A stretch of DNA of 64,000 nucleotides from NCBI GenBank assembly GCA_030607875.1, contig JAUWJD010000006.1, forward strand, positions 1 to 64,000, in the 5' to 3' direction. The position numbers and the translations under genes are program-made. The notes under the pieces are model-generated. The model had not been told where the DNA came from, ran no database searches, and was given only the letters and a program-made list of their open reading frames with translations. Source of the DNA: Chloroflexota bacterium (GTDB lineage Bacteria > Chloroflexota > Anaerolineae > UBA2200). Numbering within the stretch: position 1 is the stretch's first letter; every line of letters starts with the position of its first letter. Positions 45,801 to 54,782 of the stretch are shown in pieces.

Positions 45801-47005
45801 GGGGCGAACTGCTGGGCCAGGTCGAGCAAGGCAGCGTGCTCTGGCTCCACAAGCCGACGGCCTCATCCCTGGAACAGTTGCGCACTCTGGGCCTGGAGAT
45901 TCAGACCCAAGCGACTCAACCCGGATTTATCTGGATCCACGACAGCCTTCGAACGGAGGGCATGACCAGTCACAGTCTGTTCTGGCTATTCAGGGCCTGG
46001 TGGTCAGATTGGCAAGAGCTATGGCATGGATATGATTTTGCCGAAAGGATATTCGGGTTGTACGGGGATTTCGAAGGTGCAGTGGAGTATCTCCCGCCAG
46101 CGTTCAGCGTTGACTCGCCAGGCGCCTACATCTCGCCGGATCACATCTTCCTTAGCACAGACGGTACTCTGGAGACCGAGATTGAGCTGGCTGATACTGG
46201 AATCTACAACATAGGTATGCTTGGCCAGGGGACACCTGTAGCGAGTATCTATCCCATGGTACAGATGCGACTTGATGGCGACGCGATAGGGATGCTTACC
46301 GTTGGTGAGGGACGACAGATCTACTACCTGACGGCGGAGCTGCCAGCGGGCAGGCACCGCATACAGCTCGAGTTTCTCAACGATGCCTGGGCTCCCCCTG
46401 AGGACCGCGACCTGTATTTCTTCAAGCTGCTGATCCACCATCTAGATGTAGACCAGCAGTGGTACCCACTGACACAGCCACCAGCGTTGGTCGAGATAGT
46501 GTATGGACAAGGTTCCATTCTGTTGGACTCGCTCGACTGGGAGCATGCGGACGCAGCGGAGCGCAAGCAGGAGCTCGTGGTCTCGGTTCTGGCCAACAAC
46601 GCTGTCAAGCCGGATCCATCCTTGCCTCTGTGGGTACTCGAGGCAGAAGACATGGAGCATATCGCTGGCTCACCGGTCTCCAGAACGTACTCTGGAGTGT
46701 GGTTCAACGCCAACGGGACTATTGGCGCCGACCTTGACCTCGCTCATGGCGGGAGGTACGAGTTCCGTGTGCTGGCCGGTGGAACGCCGCTCGGTGGGAT
46801 CTATCCCCGCTTTGAGCTGGCGCTTGATGGGCGCCTCGTTTTGGGCCAGTTCTTGATCGCCGAAGAGGAGAGATACTACTCCGTCGAAACGGACGTTGCT
46901 GCCGGTCCGAACCGGCTCTCGCTGTCCTTCGTCAACGATGACTGGGCTCCACCTGAAGACCGCAACCTCTACGTAAATCGCATCGTCATCCGGAAAGTGC
47001 CCTGA
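42887..47005 (+). CDS. Secreted GH2-family glycoside hydrolase with two C-terminal binding-type modules
   Basis: The 1372-residue product starts at ATG 42887 after agggagg. It has a signal peptide (IVILLTLLLLAVGATAA), then HVYLPIVARPPEP, a GH2 sugar-binding domain (TLDLAGTWHY) and an Ig-like domain. The TIM barrel has acid/base Glu434 (WSVENEL) and nucleophile Glu533 (YVGEFLYPG). Then come domains without known motifs and two copies of a module near the end. Both copies carry GTPxxxIYPxxxxxLDG and NDxWAPPEDRxLY, which resembles calcium-dependent carbohydrate-binding modules of the CBM36/60 type. It should cleave beta-linked sugars of an extracellular polysaccharide. The exact substrate is not decided. 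Confidence 0.88.
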   Translation: MCVHRVHRIVILLTLLLLAVGATAASREPSVSATPTSHVYLPIVARPPEPRHTLDLAGTWHYTYSQNGELPEGATWTEVDVPSFVSGRAGFPYIWFRRDVAFPAGFPRRRVYLSFRAVKFACQVYWNGTLLGEHEDGFTPFELPVPEEVLTSSNEVVVRVSNWESALAPEVPRGQVGRPGQYQAAFLLPFGSVWHWLGIWQDVTLVAYPPARIKDVFVMTSVREQQIEVEITVENLTAHTYQVSLRNGVVDGQQTALRFPSVSVSLAPHEVKTVNVDQPWAEPHLWSLDDPHLYHLRSQLSSGDEQAVRFGFREFWIHGTEFYLNGTPIHLRATAAHPFAVSDSKDQALHYLRVAKEGNNMIMRLHAQPWWSSWYEAADEVGMLIVWESAYYCYGSAYALEDARLWSRFREHLRDQVVLHRNHPSIVIWSVENELQLTSPWNYQDPRCQEVNAELAALVPFVKALDPGRPVMFEGDGDPDGEADIWNIHYPHQYPGWRQWPNEAWWLLSTDQIDMYPGEIPGWPLRKPLYVGEFLYPGPVCTEGATIFFGDQIYRDVWGYLDRGIIIPWRFQIEAYRALGVQGMCPWNIWEGSSELPNPLRYVVVDETYAPNGLYLREKNTRFFGGDTITRTAYLLNDLPHDSNLTVVWALRSGQTSLSMDSRDFDLTPAEIVEFESGLETLQVTQETLALLSYRVVRGGEQVFTYEEPVRLYPRSSLQTGGTIHVYDPAGSLLSVLAAEGILASVVNDLSVIPAAADVLVVGRDGVDDARAWRHVWEFATAGGRVLILRHERYPAQASLALQEDAATIAFLRRPSHPVLSDFREDELRYWAGDHVVIDKPLQKPAAGLYKVLIDAGSAHGLNSVGLLEREVGEGTILFSQLDLLPRWEHEPAVRKCLQNMLDYLASYHPSQPRQVQLLNATVEEQRVFDIIGFRVENLVTPPEPGQGLIFVHGDVHQPTSSPFGLPDGVQWGELLGQVEQGSVLWLHKPTASSLEQLRTLGLEIQTQATQPGFIWIHDSLRTEGMTSHSLFWLFRAWWSDWQELWHGYDFAERIFGLYGDFEGAVEYLPPAFSVDSPGAYISPDHIFLSTDGTLETEIELADTGIYNIGMLGQGTPVASIYPMVQMRLDGDAIGMLTVGEGRQIYYLTAELPAGRHRIQLEFLNDAWAPPEDRDLYFFKLLIHHLDVDQQWYPLTQPPALVEIVYGQGSILLDSLDWEHADAAERKQELVVSVLANNAVKPDPSLPLWVLEAEDMEHIAGSPVSRTYSGVWFNANGTIGADLDLAHGGRYEFRVLAGGTPLGGIYPRFELALDGRLVLGQFLIAEEERYYSVETDVAAGPNRLSLSFVNDDWAPPEDRNLYVNRIVIRKVP

Positions 47006-47216
47006 TTCCGCCTGTCGAGCCGAGTAGCCGCAAGAGGAGAGTTATGCTCTGCTGCCATTTGAGGCTCGTGTGGTGTCACACGTCTTTGGGGGTGGCGTCT
47101 GATTCGCTGCTATCCTTCTCATGCACGAATTCCTTGGGTGAGAAACGCATCTGTGACGCGCACTGAATCGCTTCGGCTACCCGCTCCGCCCCGCTGCGTT
47201 TCACTACGGGGACTCC

Positions 47217-47243
47217 CCTGCCCGACAAATGGCAGGACGTTGC
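47217..47243 (-). repeat. 27-bp hairpin unit
   Basis: On the minus strand CCTGCC, loop ATTTGTCG, GGCAGG, with GCAACGT before it. Relative to the common CCCGCC/GGCGGG stem both arms have changed so that pairing is kept. Confidence 0.85.
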
Positions 47244-47299
47244 CTTCGGTCGCTTCGGCGATACCCTTGCGCTGCTATCAGATGCCCCGCAGAGAGTGA

Positions 47300-47490
47300 C
47301 GCTCAAAGCTGACGACGAGGTCGACATTGAATAGCTTCCGCTAAATGATGCGTCTCGATCTCCGCCACACCTTCCAGGCCATCCTGCCGAAGGTGTCGAA
47401 GGGTCTGCGATGGTGCGGGCTAGCTTGATGTTTCGCAGGCGGTGGAAGGCGCGGGCGCTCATGCCCAGTGCAGCGTGACCGTGGCTCGTG
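47300..47490 (-). pseudogene. comM fragment 8 (C-terminal part)
   Basis: The minus strand encodes LGMSARAFHRLRNIKLARTI, then an inserted PSTPSAG stretch (REP-like CCTTCGACACCTTCGGCAGG), then in another frame traces of the ComM end (RHL.E.IQ). It carries the same two-residue insertion as fragment 4. It lies in the gap between the GH2 and PH-domain genes, which shows nothing else. Confidence 0.65.
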
Positions 47491-47593
47491 ACCGGGCGAA
47501 CTCCTTCACCGGATTGCCGTGTTGACCGCACCCGAATCCTCCGCAGACGCCCTGTCGATCACCTGCCCCCCCCGTAGAATCCTCGCCCGAAGG

Positions 47594-48124
47594 TCATTCG
47601 CGCACCAGCGCCTCACGCATCAACCTTGCAACTTGATCCACGTCGGCGATGGCCAGAAAGCCGTGACGCCAACGCTCCGCGCCATGACGGCCCCCTCTCT
47701 TGGTCGTGAAGTAGAGGTCGCCTCGTCCGCCCGCCTTGGGCACAGTCTGAAGGAATTCGATCCTTTCGGGGGGATAGGACTCGGTCCTTTTCGGATCACC
47801 CACGCTGAGGATCAGAGCACGTCGATTGGTGATCGCATAGAGTGTGTGCCGTAGATGGTTGGACTGCCTCCAGGCCACAAAGGCCGGTATGCCGGTCCAA
47901 ACCAGCAGCGATAGAAGGACAAGCATCCCCCTGGACGGGTTGTTCCAGGAGACGATGCTGCACAGGAACATCAAAAAAATGGACGCGACGGCAAGCGGCA
48001 GCAATCGTCTCATTCGCCCAGACACGTTCGTCGTGCCTGCCCAATGCACCTGTTCGTCCGTTTCAATCTGGGTATTCAGGTATTCCTTCATTTCCGGGGT
48101 GACTAAAGGTTGCTCAGCACTCAT
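47594..48124 (-). CDS. Membrane protein with bacterial PH-type domain
   Basis: The 176-residue product starts after AGGAGGC. It has two transmembrane segments (about residues 42-62 and 66-85), followed by a cytoplasmic domain with YAITNRRALIL, a typical start of the bacterial pleckstrin-homology (DUF304-like) fold. That domain ends in a conserved FxxIxDVDQV-type helix (FLAIADVDQVARLM). Such proteins are small membrane adaptors without known enzymatic role. No operon partner is evident; comM-derived debris lies on both sides. Confidence 0.75.
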   Translation of the reverse strand: MSAEQPLVTPEMKEYLNTQIETDEQVHWAGTTNVSGRMRRLLPLAVASIFLMFLCSIVSWNNPSRGMLVLLSLLVWTGIPAFVAWRQSNHLRHTLYAITNRRALILSVGDPKRTESYPPERIEFLQTVPKAGGRGDLYFTTKRGGRHGAERWRHGFLAIADVDQVARLMREALVRE

Positions 48125-48277
48125 TCTCTTGCCTCCTTTCTCGTGTTTCTATCCGACAAGCGATATGCGCCTTTCTGGCGGCGACTGCAGGGTCTGGCCC
48201 TCGTGCCCATCCGGACCATCGCGGTGCATAGCCCCGCGGGGGACCCACGGCGCGCACGATCGGGTCATAGCCACTTT

Positions 48278-48345
48278 GACACAGACGTCGATCCCACGGC
48301 GAGGCTGGGTACTGCGGTTGAGCAAGGGGCCGGACATCAGTACCC
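48278..48345 (-). pseudogene. comM fragment 9 (GPLLDR region)
   Basis: The minus strand encodes MSGPLLNRSTQPRRGIDVCV, equivalent to the ISGPLLDRIDIHV segment of ComM and sharing with fragments 2 and 7 an extra S-T/A-K/Q-P stretch after GPLL.R. Confidence 0.6.
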
Positions 48346-48480
48346 TTCATGGTGTGTACCCAGACCAACCAAGAGGATCATCTCTTCCCGGGTATCGGGG
48401 TTGGGTTTGAAAGCAAAGATGATGCGGCATTTCCTGAGTCAAGGATACACTACCTCCTTTTCTGCCAGCTTCAGAGACAC
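48346..48480 (-). pseudogene. Possible RelE/ParE-type toxin remnant
   Basis: The minus strand encodes CRIIFAFKPNPDTREEMILL followed by VG, close in pattern to the RIxFAFDP...AILLxxGDK core of RelE/HigB-type toxins. A stop lies just before it (LKLAEKEVVYP, stop) and no complete gene or antitoxin is visible. The remaining stretch 48481-48627 shows nothing. Confidence 0.3.
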
Positions 48481-48627
48481 GAACCACGTCTGCCTGCTGT
48501 TCCCGTGCGATTACCCGGCTCGGCGCTGCAAAGCGCTCTCCCCATCGTCCCAGTGCAGTTGCCCAATCCCGTACAGCGGAGCACTGCACGGCGTCCCTCC
48601 CCTCCTAGGCAATTCCAGCCTCCCCAT

Positions 48628-49149
48628 TCACCTCTTCCCAAGCCGCGGGATCCACATTGGCACTTCCCGCATGTACTGCTCATACTCCTCGCCAAAACGC
48701 GCAAGCAGCAGTCTTTCTTCGTAGAGCGAGATGTAGTGCAAGAACCCGATCGCAATAACCCACACCGCTGCAGCAGCCAGTGATATACTCAGCATCAGAA
48801 GACCAAGATACAGCAGAATCTCACTCAGGTATATGGGATGCCGGACCACATTGAACACGCCCTTCCTGATCACGCCAGGCTTCTCTCTCTTCTCACCGAA
48901 CACGATAGACATGCCTGTTCCTGCCAGGTAGCCCGATAGGACCAGTAGAATGGCTCCCAAAGGCACTCTGACAACAGGTGACACGTACCGGTTGAGGAAA
49001 GTCGTGTACTTGAAAAAGAACGTGTCGGCTATCCACGTCGCCGCAAACAGGCAGGCCAGCACCATCTGTCCGGCATCGCCCACAGCATGCTCTCCGGTAA
49101 GGTCATCCCGCTGTTGTTGTGCTCTCCTCTGCGTACTCAGTTTGGCCAT
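48628..49149 (-). CDS. Isoprenylcysteine carboxyl methyltransferase-family membrane protein
   Basis: The 173-residue product starts at ATG 49149 with AAAGGAG upstream. It has four hydrophobic segments and the C-terminal ICMT/PEMT signature, KGVFNVVRHPIYLSEIL followed by EERLLLARFGEEYEQYMREV. The His-Pro and the Glu-Glu-Arg form the SAM-binding end. Family members methylate lipids or small molecules in the membrane; the substrate here is unknown. An in-frame start at 49236 exists but its residues are polar and unlike the family. Confidence 0.85.
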   Translation of the reverse strand: MAKLSTQRRAQQQRDDLTGEHAVGDAGQMVLACLFAATWIADTFFFKYTTFLNRYVSPVVRVPLGAILLVLSGYLAGTGMSIVFGEKREKPGVIRKGVFNVVRHPIYLSEILLYLGLLMLSISLAAAAVWVIAIGFLHYISLYEERLLLARFGEEYEQYMREVPMWIPRLGKR

Positions 49150-49329
49150 GTTCTCTCCTTTCCCACCTTCTGTATCCTGAAGGAATGCGCGCCAACGGCC
49201 GAGCTCAGCCGCCGGGCGCGGTGGCAACTCGTGCACCCTCGACAGTGCAATTGATCGGTGGTCGAGTTTCCCTTCACACCTAGGCCCCGCATCTATCGGC
49301 AGATGCTCCTGCCTCTGAGGCTCTGTGCT

Positions 49330-50178
49330 TCACACCGTAAGCCCGTCGTACGCTACCTCGTAGCCATGCCGTGCGGCAAACTCCGCCAGCTCCGGGTGGA
49401 CAGGGTTGCCGGCGTGGGCCACGTGCGTTGCGAAGGCACGGGCTCCGTCGGCCAGCAGACCCTCATCCCGCATGCGCGCCACGTGCTCGATGAACTGCTG
49501 AGCACTCAGGTGATCGCTGCCCGTCTCGTCGGGCCCATACGTGTGATCGAGGATCACCACGTCGAATCGCAGCTTGTGCCGGTGAAAAGCTTCCCAGGTT
49601 TCTTCCGGCAGCGTCGCCGTGTCGGTACCGTAAAAGATACTGCGTCCGTCCGCCTCAACCGCGTAGAGCAGCGGATCCACCGTCGGGTCATGATTCGCCG
49701 GGAACGCCGTCACTTGGTAGAGGCCGACGGCAAAGGACTGCAACGCTTCGATCTGATGAATCTCTAGGTTCAGGCGCTCGCCAACCTCGGGGTCGAGGAG
49801 ACTAGCGGGGGCGCAATCCCTCTCAAGAAGCTGCGCGGTCCGTCGCGCAGTGGCAGTCGAGGCATAAAAGTGCAGACGGGGTGCATCGACCACGCCGTAC
49901 TCTGGGCTGCGCGAGAGGAGGTGAGAGGGGTCCAGATGGTCCGCGTGCGCGTGCGTCTGCAGGCAGTAGCGCACCCTGGCCAGGGAGCGACCGTGTAGGA
50001 AGGAAGCGGTCATGATATCGGGGCCAAGGTCGATCAGGAGATCGTCGTTGATCAGCACGGCGGATCGCTTCCGCAGACTCTGACCGCCGAGCGCTCGCGC
50101 CCGCTCGCAGTTCTCGCACCGGCAGAAGGCGTCCGGATAGGCCTCCGCCGCGGCGGTTCCCAGGAACGTGATGATCAT
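49330..50178 (-). CDS. Metallo-beta-lactamase-fold hydrolase, PhnP-like
   Basis: The 282-residue product begins MIITFLGTAAAEAYPD. It carries a Cys set FCRCENC as in the extra zinc site of PhnP, and the metal-binding THAHADHLD. Further ligand motifs are FPANHDP and ILDHTYG. PhnP is a cyclic phosphodiesterase in phosphonate breakdown, but related proteins hydrolyse other phosphodiesters. No phn genes are nearby, so only the fold and mechanism are assigned. ATG 50178 is preferred; a GTG at 50187 overlaps the AAAGGTGGAG ribosome-binding site. Confidence 0.85.
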   Translation of the reverse strand: MIITFLGTAAAEAYPDAFCRCENCERARALGGQSLRKRSAVLINDDLLIDLGPDIMTASFLHGRSLARVRYCLQTHAHADHLDPSHLLSRSPEYGVVDAPRLHFYASTATARRTAQLLERDCAPASLLDPEVGERLNLEIHQIEALQSFAVGLYQVTAFPANHDPTVDPLLYAVEADGRSIFYGTDTATLPEETWEAFHRHKLRFDVVILDHTYGPDETGSDHLSAQQFIEHVARMRDEGLLADGARAFATHVAHAGNPVHPELAEFAARHGYEVAYDGLTV

Positions 50179-50318
50179 CTTCTCCACCTTTCTTCTGGAG
50201 GCTACGCCGTAGGCCCAACCTGAAGACGCGTCGAGCCGCCGCTGTGTGCGCGCGCAGCGCGGCCGTTCGCCCTTGCGCAGCGAACGGCGGTTGGGACGGG
50301 GTCAGCTGCAAGAGCTTG

Positions 50319-51513
50319 TCAGCTCTCTTCCTCAGGCCATGATGCCGGAAGGCCCAAAATCGCAGCGACGGACTCTCCGTTGACATGTTCCACGCGTTTG
50401 CCTCTAGGAATGGCCTGCGGCAGCCGTGCTAGCGCCGATTGGCAGGGCCTTTGAGCCCAAGGATTATGGTATAGGCGCAGTTTCGCTCTCGGAATGCTCC
50501 AGGTTGACAGCCGGGTTGCCAAGAGTGCGGCACTGACCCTCTTGTATCGAGGCCCGGCCCGTCCTGTCCAGGCGCCATCGGGTAGCCTTGACATGCTGGT
50601 GTGTACGACGTCGGGAGGTCCGCCTTGAGAGCACACTATGATGAATCGCTCCTTGCCAAATAGGGCCTCCATGACGTCAATCTCGTCAGCCAACTCAAGC
50701 ACGTTTACTGCCACAACATAAGGCAGGTCGAACTCGCCGTACCGTCCAGCCTTTTTGGTAATTGCATCTCTGATAGGTATCCTGTGATCCGCCTTGACCC
50801 ATTGTGCTCCAGTGCTCTGGCCGCCTATTGGCCGTACCCCAGGTCTGCCTCTTGCCGCAGACTTTTTCGGAATTGGCCTGAATTCGATTGTCCATCCGGC
50901 GTGCTCAAAACGCCAACGCAGAAGCACATCAAATCCCCCAGCTTCGTACAGTCTCGCAATCTCATCGGGATCAAGTTCAGCAAGACAGGCATCAAGGAAC
51001 GATGCCATTCTTCCAGCAGGAGGCGGTGTCGCAGGAGTGCCTTCCACTTCGAGCCAGAGAAAGAAGTGCGGTGAATGTATCCTTTTATTCAGTACATCGT
51101 ATACAGTGTTTACTCTGGCACAAGCGCCTGTTTTTTTCTGCGGATTCGCTGGTTGCAAGCGTGGCCTCAATGTAGAAGCGAACGCCGCGTGATGAGTCGA
51201 CCAGGAAGTCAGGAGTTTTCGCGACATTGGGTAGAACTGGATGTACTGTTACTTGACAGCCTAACCTCAAGAGGAGTTCATGAAGGAACAGCTCAAAGAA
51301 CGCGCCTTGGTGGTGTGAGTCGATATCTGAACGAAATCGTGCGCGTAGGTCTTCTGGTTGTCCGGAAGCAGGATAGTGCGAAAACCACTCTTGTAGTCTG
51401 TGACAAATCGTCTCGAATTCAACTCTTCCGGTGCGGTTCAGATAGACGAATAGCGGCTCAGCATATAGAGCTGGCCCGTAGTCGTTTCTCACTATCTCGT
51501 CAAACAGTCTCAT
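50319..51513 (-). pseudogene. PD-(D/E)XK-nuclease-like gene with a frameshift at an A7 run
   Basis: Two open frames on the minus strand form one protein of about 397 residues. The first part starts MRLFDEIVRNDYGPALY at 51513 and reaches TPDFLV and FYIEATLA, a pattern like the core of PD-(D/E)XK nucleases but without an obvious Lys. The second part (NTVYDVLNKRIHSPHFFLWL...) continues from the middle of the frame. The switch lies at seven A's (51131-51137); removal of one A would restore a single frame. I know similar unannotated proteins but no function. It could be a pseudogene, a phase-variable gene, or a sequencing error. Confidence 0.65.
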
Positions 51514-51589
51514 TGGTTCCCATCTCTCAAATGAGTCCGTAACTTGGCGGGTTCCCACGTGGCAGGACAACGACTGAGTTGAGGGGCGC

Positions 51590-51860
51590 GGCGGGCCTGC
51601 CCTGCCGAAGGTGTCGAAGGGGCGGCGATGGCGCGGGCTAGCTTGACGATTCGCGTGCGGTGGAACGCTCTGGCGCTCATGCCCAGTTGGGTCACGGTGG
51701 CACGCAATAGGCTCTTGCCGGCGTCGTCCGACGGGCAGGACTCGCGCACCTCCGCCGGCCCCACACTTGTGCCTGGGCTGCCTGTGTCTTTACGCCAGCG
51801 GCGTAAGCGGTAAGTGCAGGCATTTCCGCGTTGCACAACAGAGACAGATCGCCCCCTCCT
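51590..51860 (-). pseudogene. comM fragment 10 (C-terminal part, without hairpin insertion)
   Basis: The minus strand encodes LSLLCNAEM, then in another frame VGPAEVRESCPSDDAGKSLL and RATVTQLGMSARAFHR, then TRIVKLARAIA. This is the ComM order without the 27-bp units found at the DDAGKSL/RAA junction in other copies, so it shows the uninterrupted junction. The rest of the gap to 52167 shows nothing clear. Confidence 0.8.
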
Positions 51861-52167
51861 CCGCCGGAGCTGCCCGCAGCACGGCTGATCGTTACTCCCC
51901 CCAACGGTTTCCACAAGTCACCATCTCCAGCACACGCTTGATACGCATACTATACGCAGGCTGCTGCAACTTCCGAAACACCACAGATCACGGCAGAGTC
52001 CTGCGCGTGGCAAAAGCAGGCTACCTCTGGTCACCGGCTCCAGGGCCTCGTCCACACGCTCCAATGCCCAGCCCAGCACGGCGCGCGGTCAGCTCTCAGT
52101 TGGAACACTGAGGCAGGCCGACGTGCCCCAAAGTGCCCTGTGCTTTCCGGCGTGTCATTCACAGTCC

Positions 52168-53274
52168 TTAATTCAGAATCCGCGGGTCGGTGTTCAGTAT
52201 CGTCGTGCTGTACAGGAACAGCACGGCTTTGCCATCCAGGTCGAACTGGTCAAAGATCCACTCTTTCCTGACATACCTCAGATCGAACAGCGTAACCGTC
52301 CGCAAATGCTGAGCCAAGAACGGAGCCAGAGCGTGCGCATAGGAGTCCTTAAAGACCACTAGCTCATCGTCACTTGCCGCTCTATCGTTCTCGATCACAG
52401 TGATGGGTCCCGCGCCTCCGATGAACACATCATATGGGTCCAGTCCGCCTACCTTCTCTCGGAAGTATACCGAGAGGAAGCACTTGACATCATCCGTGGT
52501 CTCGTACCGGCAGGTGGTCATATGATCCAACACGGGGTTGTGTGCCACATAGATTCTGTCTTTGGCGATTGAGCTGACGGCGGCCCTTCCGTAGAGACTG
52601 CCGGCAAAGGAATCGGTTACCTGCTCGAACTCATAGCCCTCGACAGGCTCGAATCCCATCGCCCGGATCAATACGTCGTATCCACGGATGGCACCCTGCG
52701 TTGTCCAGTGGTGATCGGTCACGTAGTAGAGATCCTCGTCGCCCTCTCCAAACGCACCCATGAGATCAATGTACGCTGCCTGTACATTCTGTCTCAGGTG
52801 GTCCGCAATGGCGTTCTGATTAGACAGCAGATACTTGCTCCCATCCAGCAGGTGCGCTTTCGACGGTATGACCGACAGGTATATCCTGCTGGAATCGATT
52901 GCTTCAATGATGCCATTCATCAGAACCGCAGCGCGCTGGATGTAGCGCTCGTTCACCCCGTAGAACTTGTCATACAGGTTGTTGTTGACGACATACACGC
53001 CATTGTTCTCATCCTTCAGCAGCAGTCTCCTCTCCACGAAGGACTTGATGTTTCTGAAGGCATCTCGAAAGACAACCTGGTCCTGCAGGAACAAGGAGTA
53101 GTCCTTCGCAAATCCGCCGGCGAGCATCCTCTCCAGTGAGAGCTCGGGAAACTGGGCCAGCTTGCGCCTTTCGCTCGTGCTGATCTGCGTGGGCTGGCTC
53201 GACAGGTCGAGTGCCGTCAATCCAAAGACGAACACTATGAAAGCCAGAACCGTTGTCAAGTGCGGTCGCCTCAT
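52168..53274 (-). CDS. DHHW-family (AlgX/AlgJ-like) exported protein
   Basis: The 368-residue product has an N-terminal signal or anchor (VLAFIVFVFGLTALDL) and the DHHW motif in YYVTDHHWTTQGA (about residue 190). It also has VVFKDSYAHALAPFL, which supplies the Ser of an SGNH-like site. Such proteins act with an MBOAT acyltransferase to O-acetylate exported polysaccharides, as AlgJ/AlgX do with AlgI. The MBOAT gene lies 11 bp upstream on the same strand. It is last in the operon lipoprotein - MBOAT - DHHW. The acetylated polymer is unknown. Confidence 0.88.
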   Translation of the reverse strand: MRRPHLTTVLAFIVFVFGLTALDLSSQPTQISTSERRKLAQFPELSLERMLAGGFAKDYSLFLQDQVVFRDAFRNIKSFVERRLLLKDENNGVYVVNNNLYDKFYGVNERYIQRAAVLMNGIIEAIDSSRIYLSVIPSKAHLLDGSKYLLSNQNAIADHLRQNVQAAYIDLMGAFGEGDEDLYYVTDHHWTTQGAIRGYDVLIRAMGFEPVEGYEFEQVTDSFAGSLYGRAAVSSIAKDRIYVAHNPVLDHMTTCRYETTDDVKCFLSVYFREKVGGLDPYDVFIGGAGPITVIENDRAASDDELVVFKDSYAHALAPFLAQHLRTVTLFDLRYVRKEWIFDQFDLDGKAVLFLYSTTILNTDPRILN

Positions 53275-53285
53275 ATGGCCAGTCC

Positions 53286-54680
53286 TCAGAACCGGAAATA
53301 CAGGAACGGGTTGAACGATGAATCAACCACATAGGCCGTGCTTATGGTCAACACAGTGAGGTACAAAAGTGGCATGAGCACTGTCCTGACATACGCCCTG
53401 TCCGAGAATCTGTCGTACAGGACCACAAGCGCCGGCGTCGAAGCGACAATGGCGATCAGCAACAGGACAGCATTGGCTCGCAGCAGATACAGAGACTCGG
53501 CGTTGTAGAGCTCAGTTGTGCGCAGTCCGAACATGTGGCCAAAGTAGCTGAGGATGTCAGAAACGGAATCGAGCGCAAAGATCACCCAGCTCACCAGCAC
53601 GGCCAGCAGCGTGTAAGAGTGTCTCATCAGCCTGGGCAGCCGTTCCAGGAGCCTGCTGAGGAGGAGCCTTTCGAACACCAGAAGCACTCCGAAGTATGCT
53701 CCCCACAGCACAAAGTTCCAGCTCGCGCCGTGCCACAGGCCGGTCAGGAACCAAACCACGATCATGTTCCTGACCCACCTCCATCGCGACACCCTGTTGC
53801 CTCCGAGGGGGATGTACACATAGTCGCGAAACCACTGGCCCAGCGATATGTGCCATCTGCGCCAGAACTCGGTGATGCTCTGAGAGATGTACGGGAAGCG
53901 AAAGTTCTCTGCGAAATGAAAGCCGAACATCCGCCCAAGACCTATCGCCATGTCGCTGTAGCCCGAAAAGTCGAAATAGAGCTGAAAGGCAAAAGCGACG
54001 ATGCCCAACCAGCCAGACAGCACAGAGGGCGCCGTCGTCGTCCTGCAGGCGTCCCAGATCAAGGCGACGTTGTCGGCGATGATGACCTTCTTGCCCAGTC
54101 CCAGCACAAAACGATGCACGCCTTCCGCGAAAAGATCCAGCGAATGCTCTCTGTCCACGAGCTCGTTCGCTATTGCCTCGTACCTCTCGATGGGTCCAGC
54201 CATCAGTTGCGGGAACAGCGAAACGTACAGCAAGAAGGTCCTTGGGTCCTTTGCGGTTACAGAGTCGCCACGGTAGAGGTCAATGCTGTACGACAGGATC
54301 TTGAAGGTGTAGAAGCTGATGCCCACTGCCAGAGGCACACCGAGGAGTCCGATGTTGGATCCCAGAATGCTGTTGAGATTGGCGATTAGAAAGTCCCAGT
54401 ACTTGAAGAACCCGAGCAGCGACAGGTTGACAACGATGGACGAAGCCAGGGCAACCCTGGCTCTCGTGCTGCCTCTGTACCTGTCAATGGCCGTGCCGAG
54501 CGCATAGTTAATGGCGCACGAAAACAGCATCAACAAGACATGGATGGGTTGTCCCCAGGCATAGAAAACAAGACTGGCGATCACCAGCAAGGCATTCTGG
54601 AATCGCTCCGGCACCAGGAAGTACAGCAGCAGAGTGGCCGGGAGGAATCTCAGCAGGAATTCGAGACTGCTGAATACCAT
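53286..54680 (-). CDS. MBOAT O-acyltransferase, AlgI-like
   Basis: The 464-residue polytopic membrane protein has about eleven hydrophobic segments and the AlgI hallmarks: FSGYSDMAIGLGRMFGF, FWRRWHISLGQWFRDYVYIP and the catalytic His in LTGLWHGASWNF. It should move acetyl groups across the membrane for O-acetylation of a cell-surface glycan. It begins MVFSSLEFLLRFLP, typical of the family. Neighbours are the DHHW partner downstream and a DUF4358-like lipoprotein gene about 100 bp upstream, the same set as found in many Firmicutes. Confidence 0.95.
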   Translation of the reverse strand: MVFSSLEFLLRFLPATLLLYFLVPERFQNALLVIASLVFYAWGQPIHVLLMLFSCAINYALGTAIDRYRGSTRARVALASSIVVNLSLLGFFKYWDFLIANLNSILGSNIGLLGVPLAVGISFYTFKILSYSIDLYRGDSVTAKDPRTFLLYVSLFPQLMAGPIERYEAIANELVDREHSLDLFAEGVHRFVLGLGKKVIIADNVALIWDACRTTTAPSVLSGWLGIVAFAFQLYFDFSGYSDMAIGLGRMFGFHFAENFRFPYISQSITEFWRRWHISLGQWFRDYVYIPLGGNRVSRWRWVRNMIVVWFLTGLWHGASWNFVLWGAYFGVLLVFERLLLSRLLERLPRLMRHSYTLLAVLVSWVIFALDSVSDILSYFGHMFGLRTTELYNAESLYLLRANAVLLLIAIVASTPALVVLYDRFSDRAYVRTVLMPLLYLTVLTISTAYVVDSSFNPFLYFRF

Positions 54681-54782
54681 ACACGCCCCTTTCGTACCAG
54701 ACAGCGATTGTGGACAGAGCCGCCACCAGACAGACGTCTTACGGCAAGAAGCAAGGTTGGCGGAATGCCTGTGTCTGGCCGC

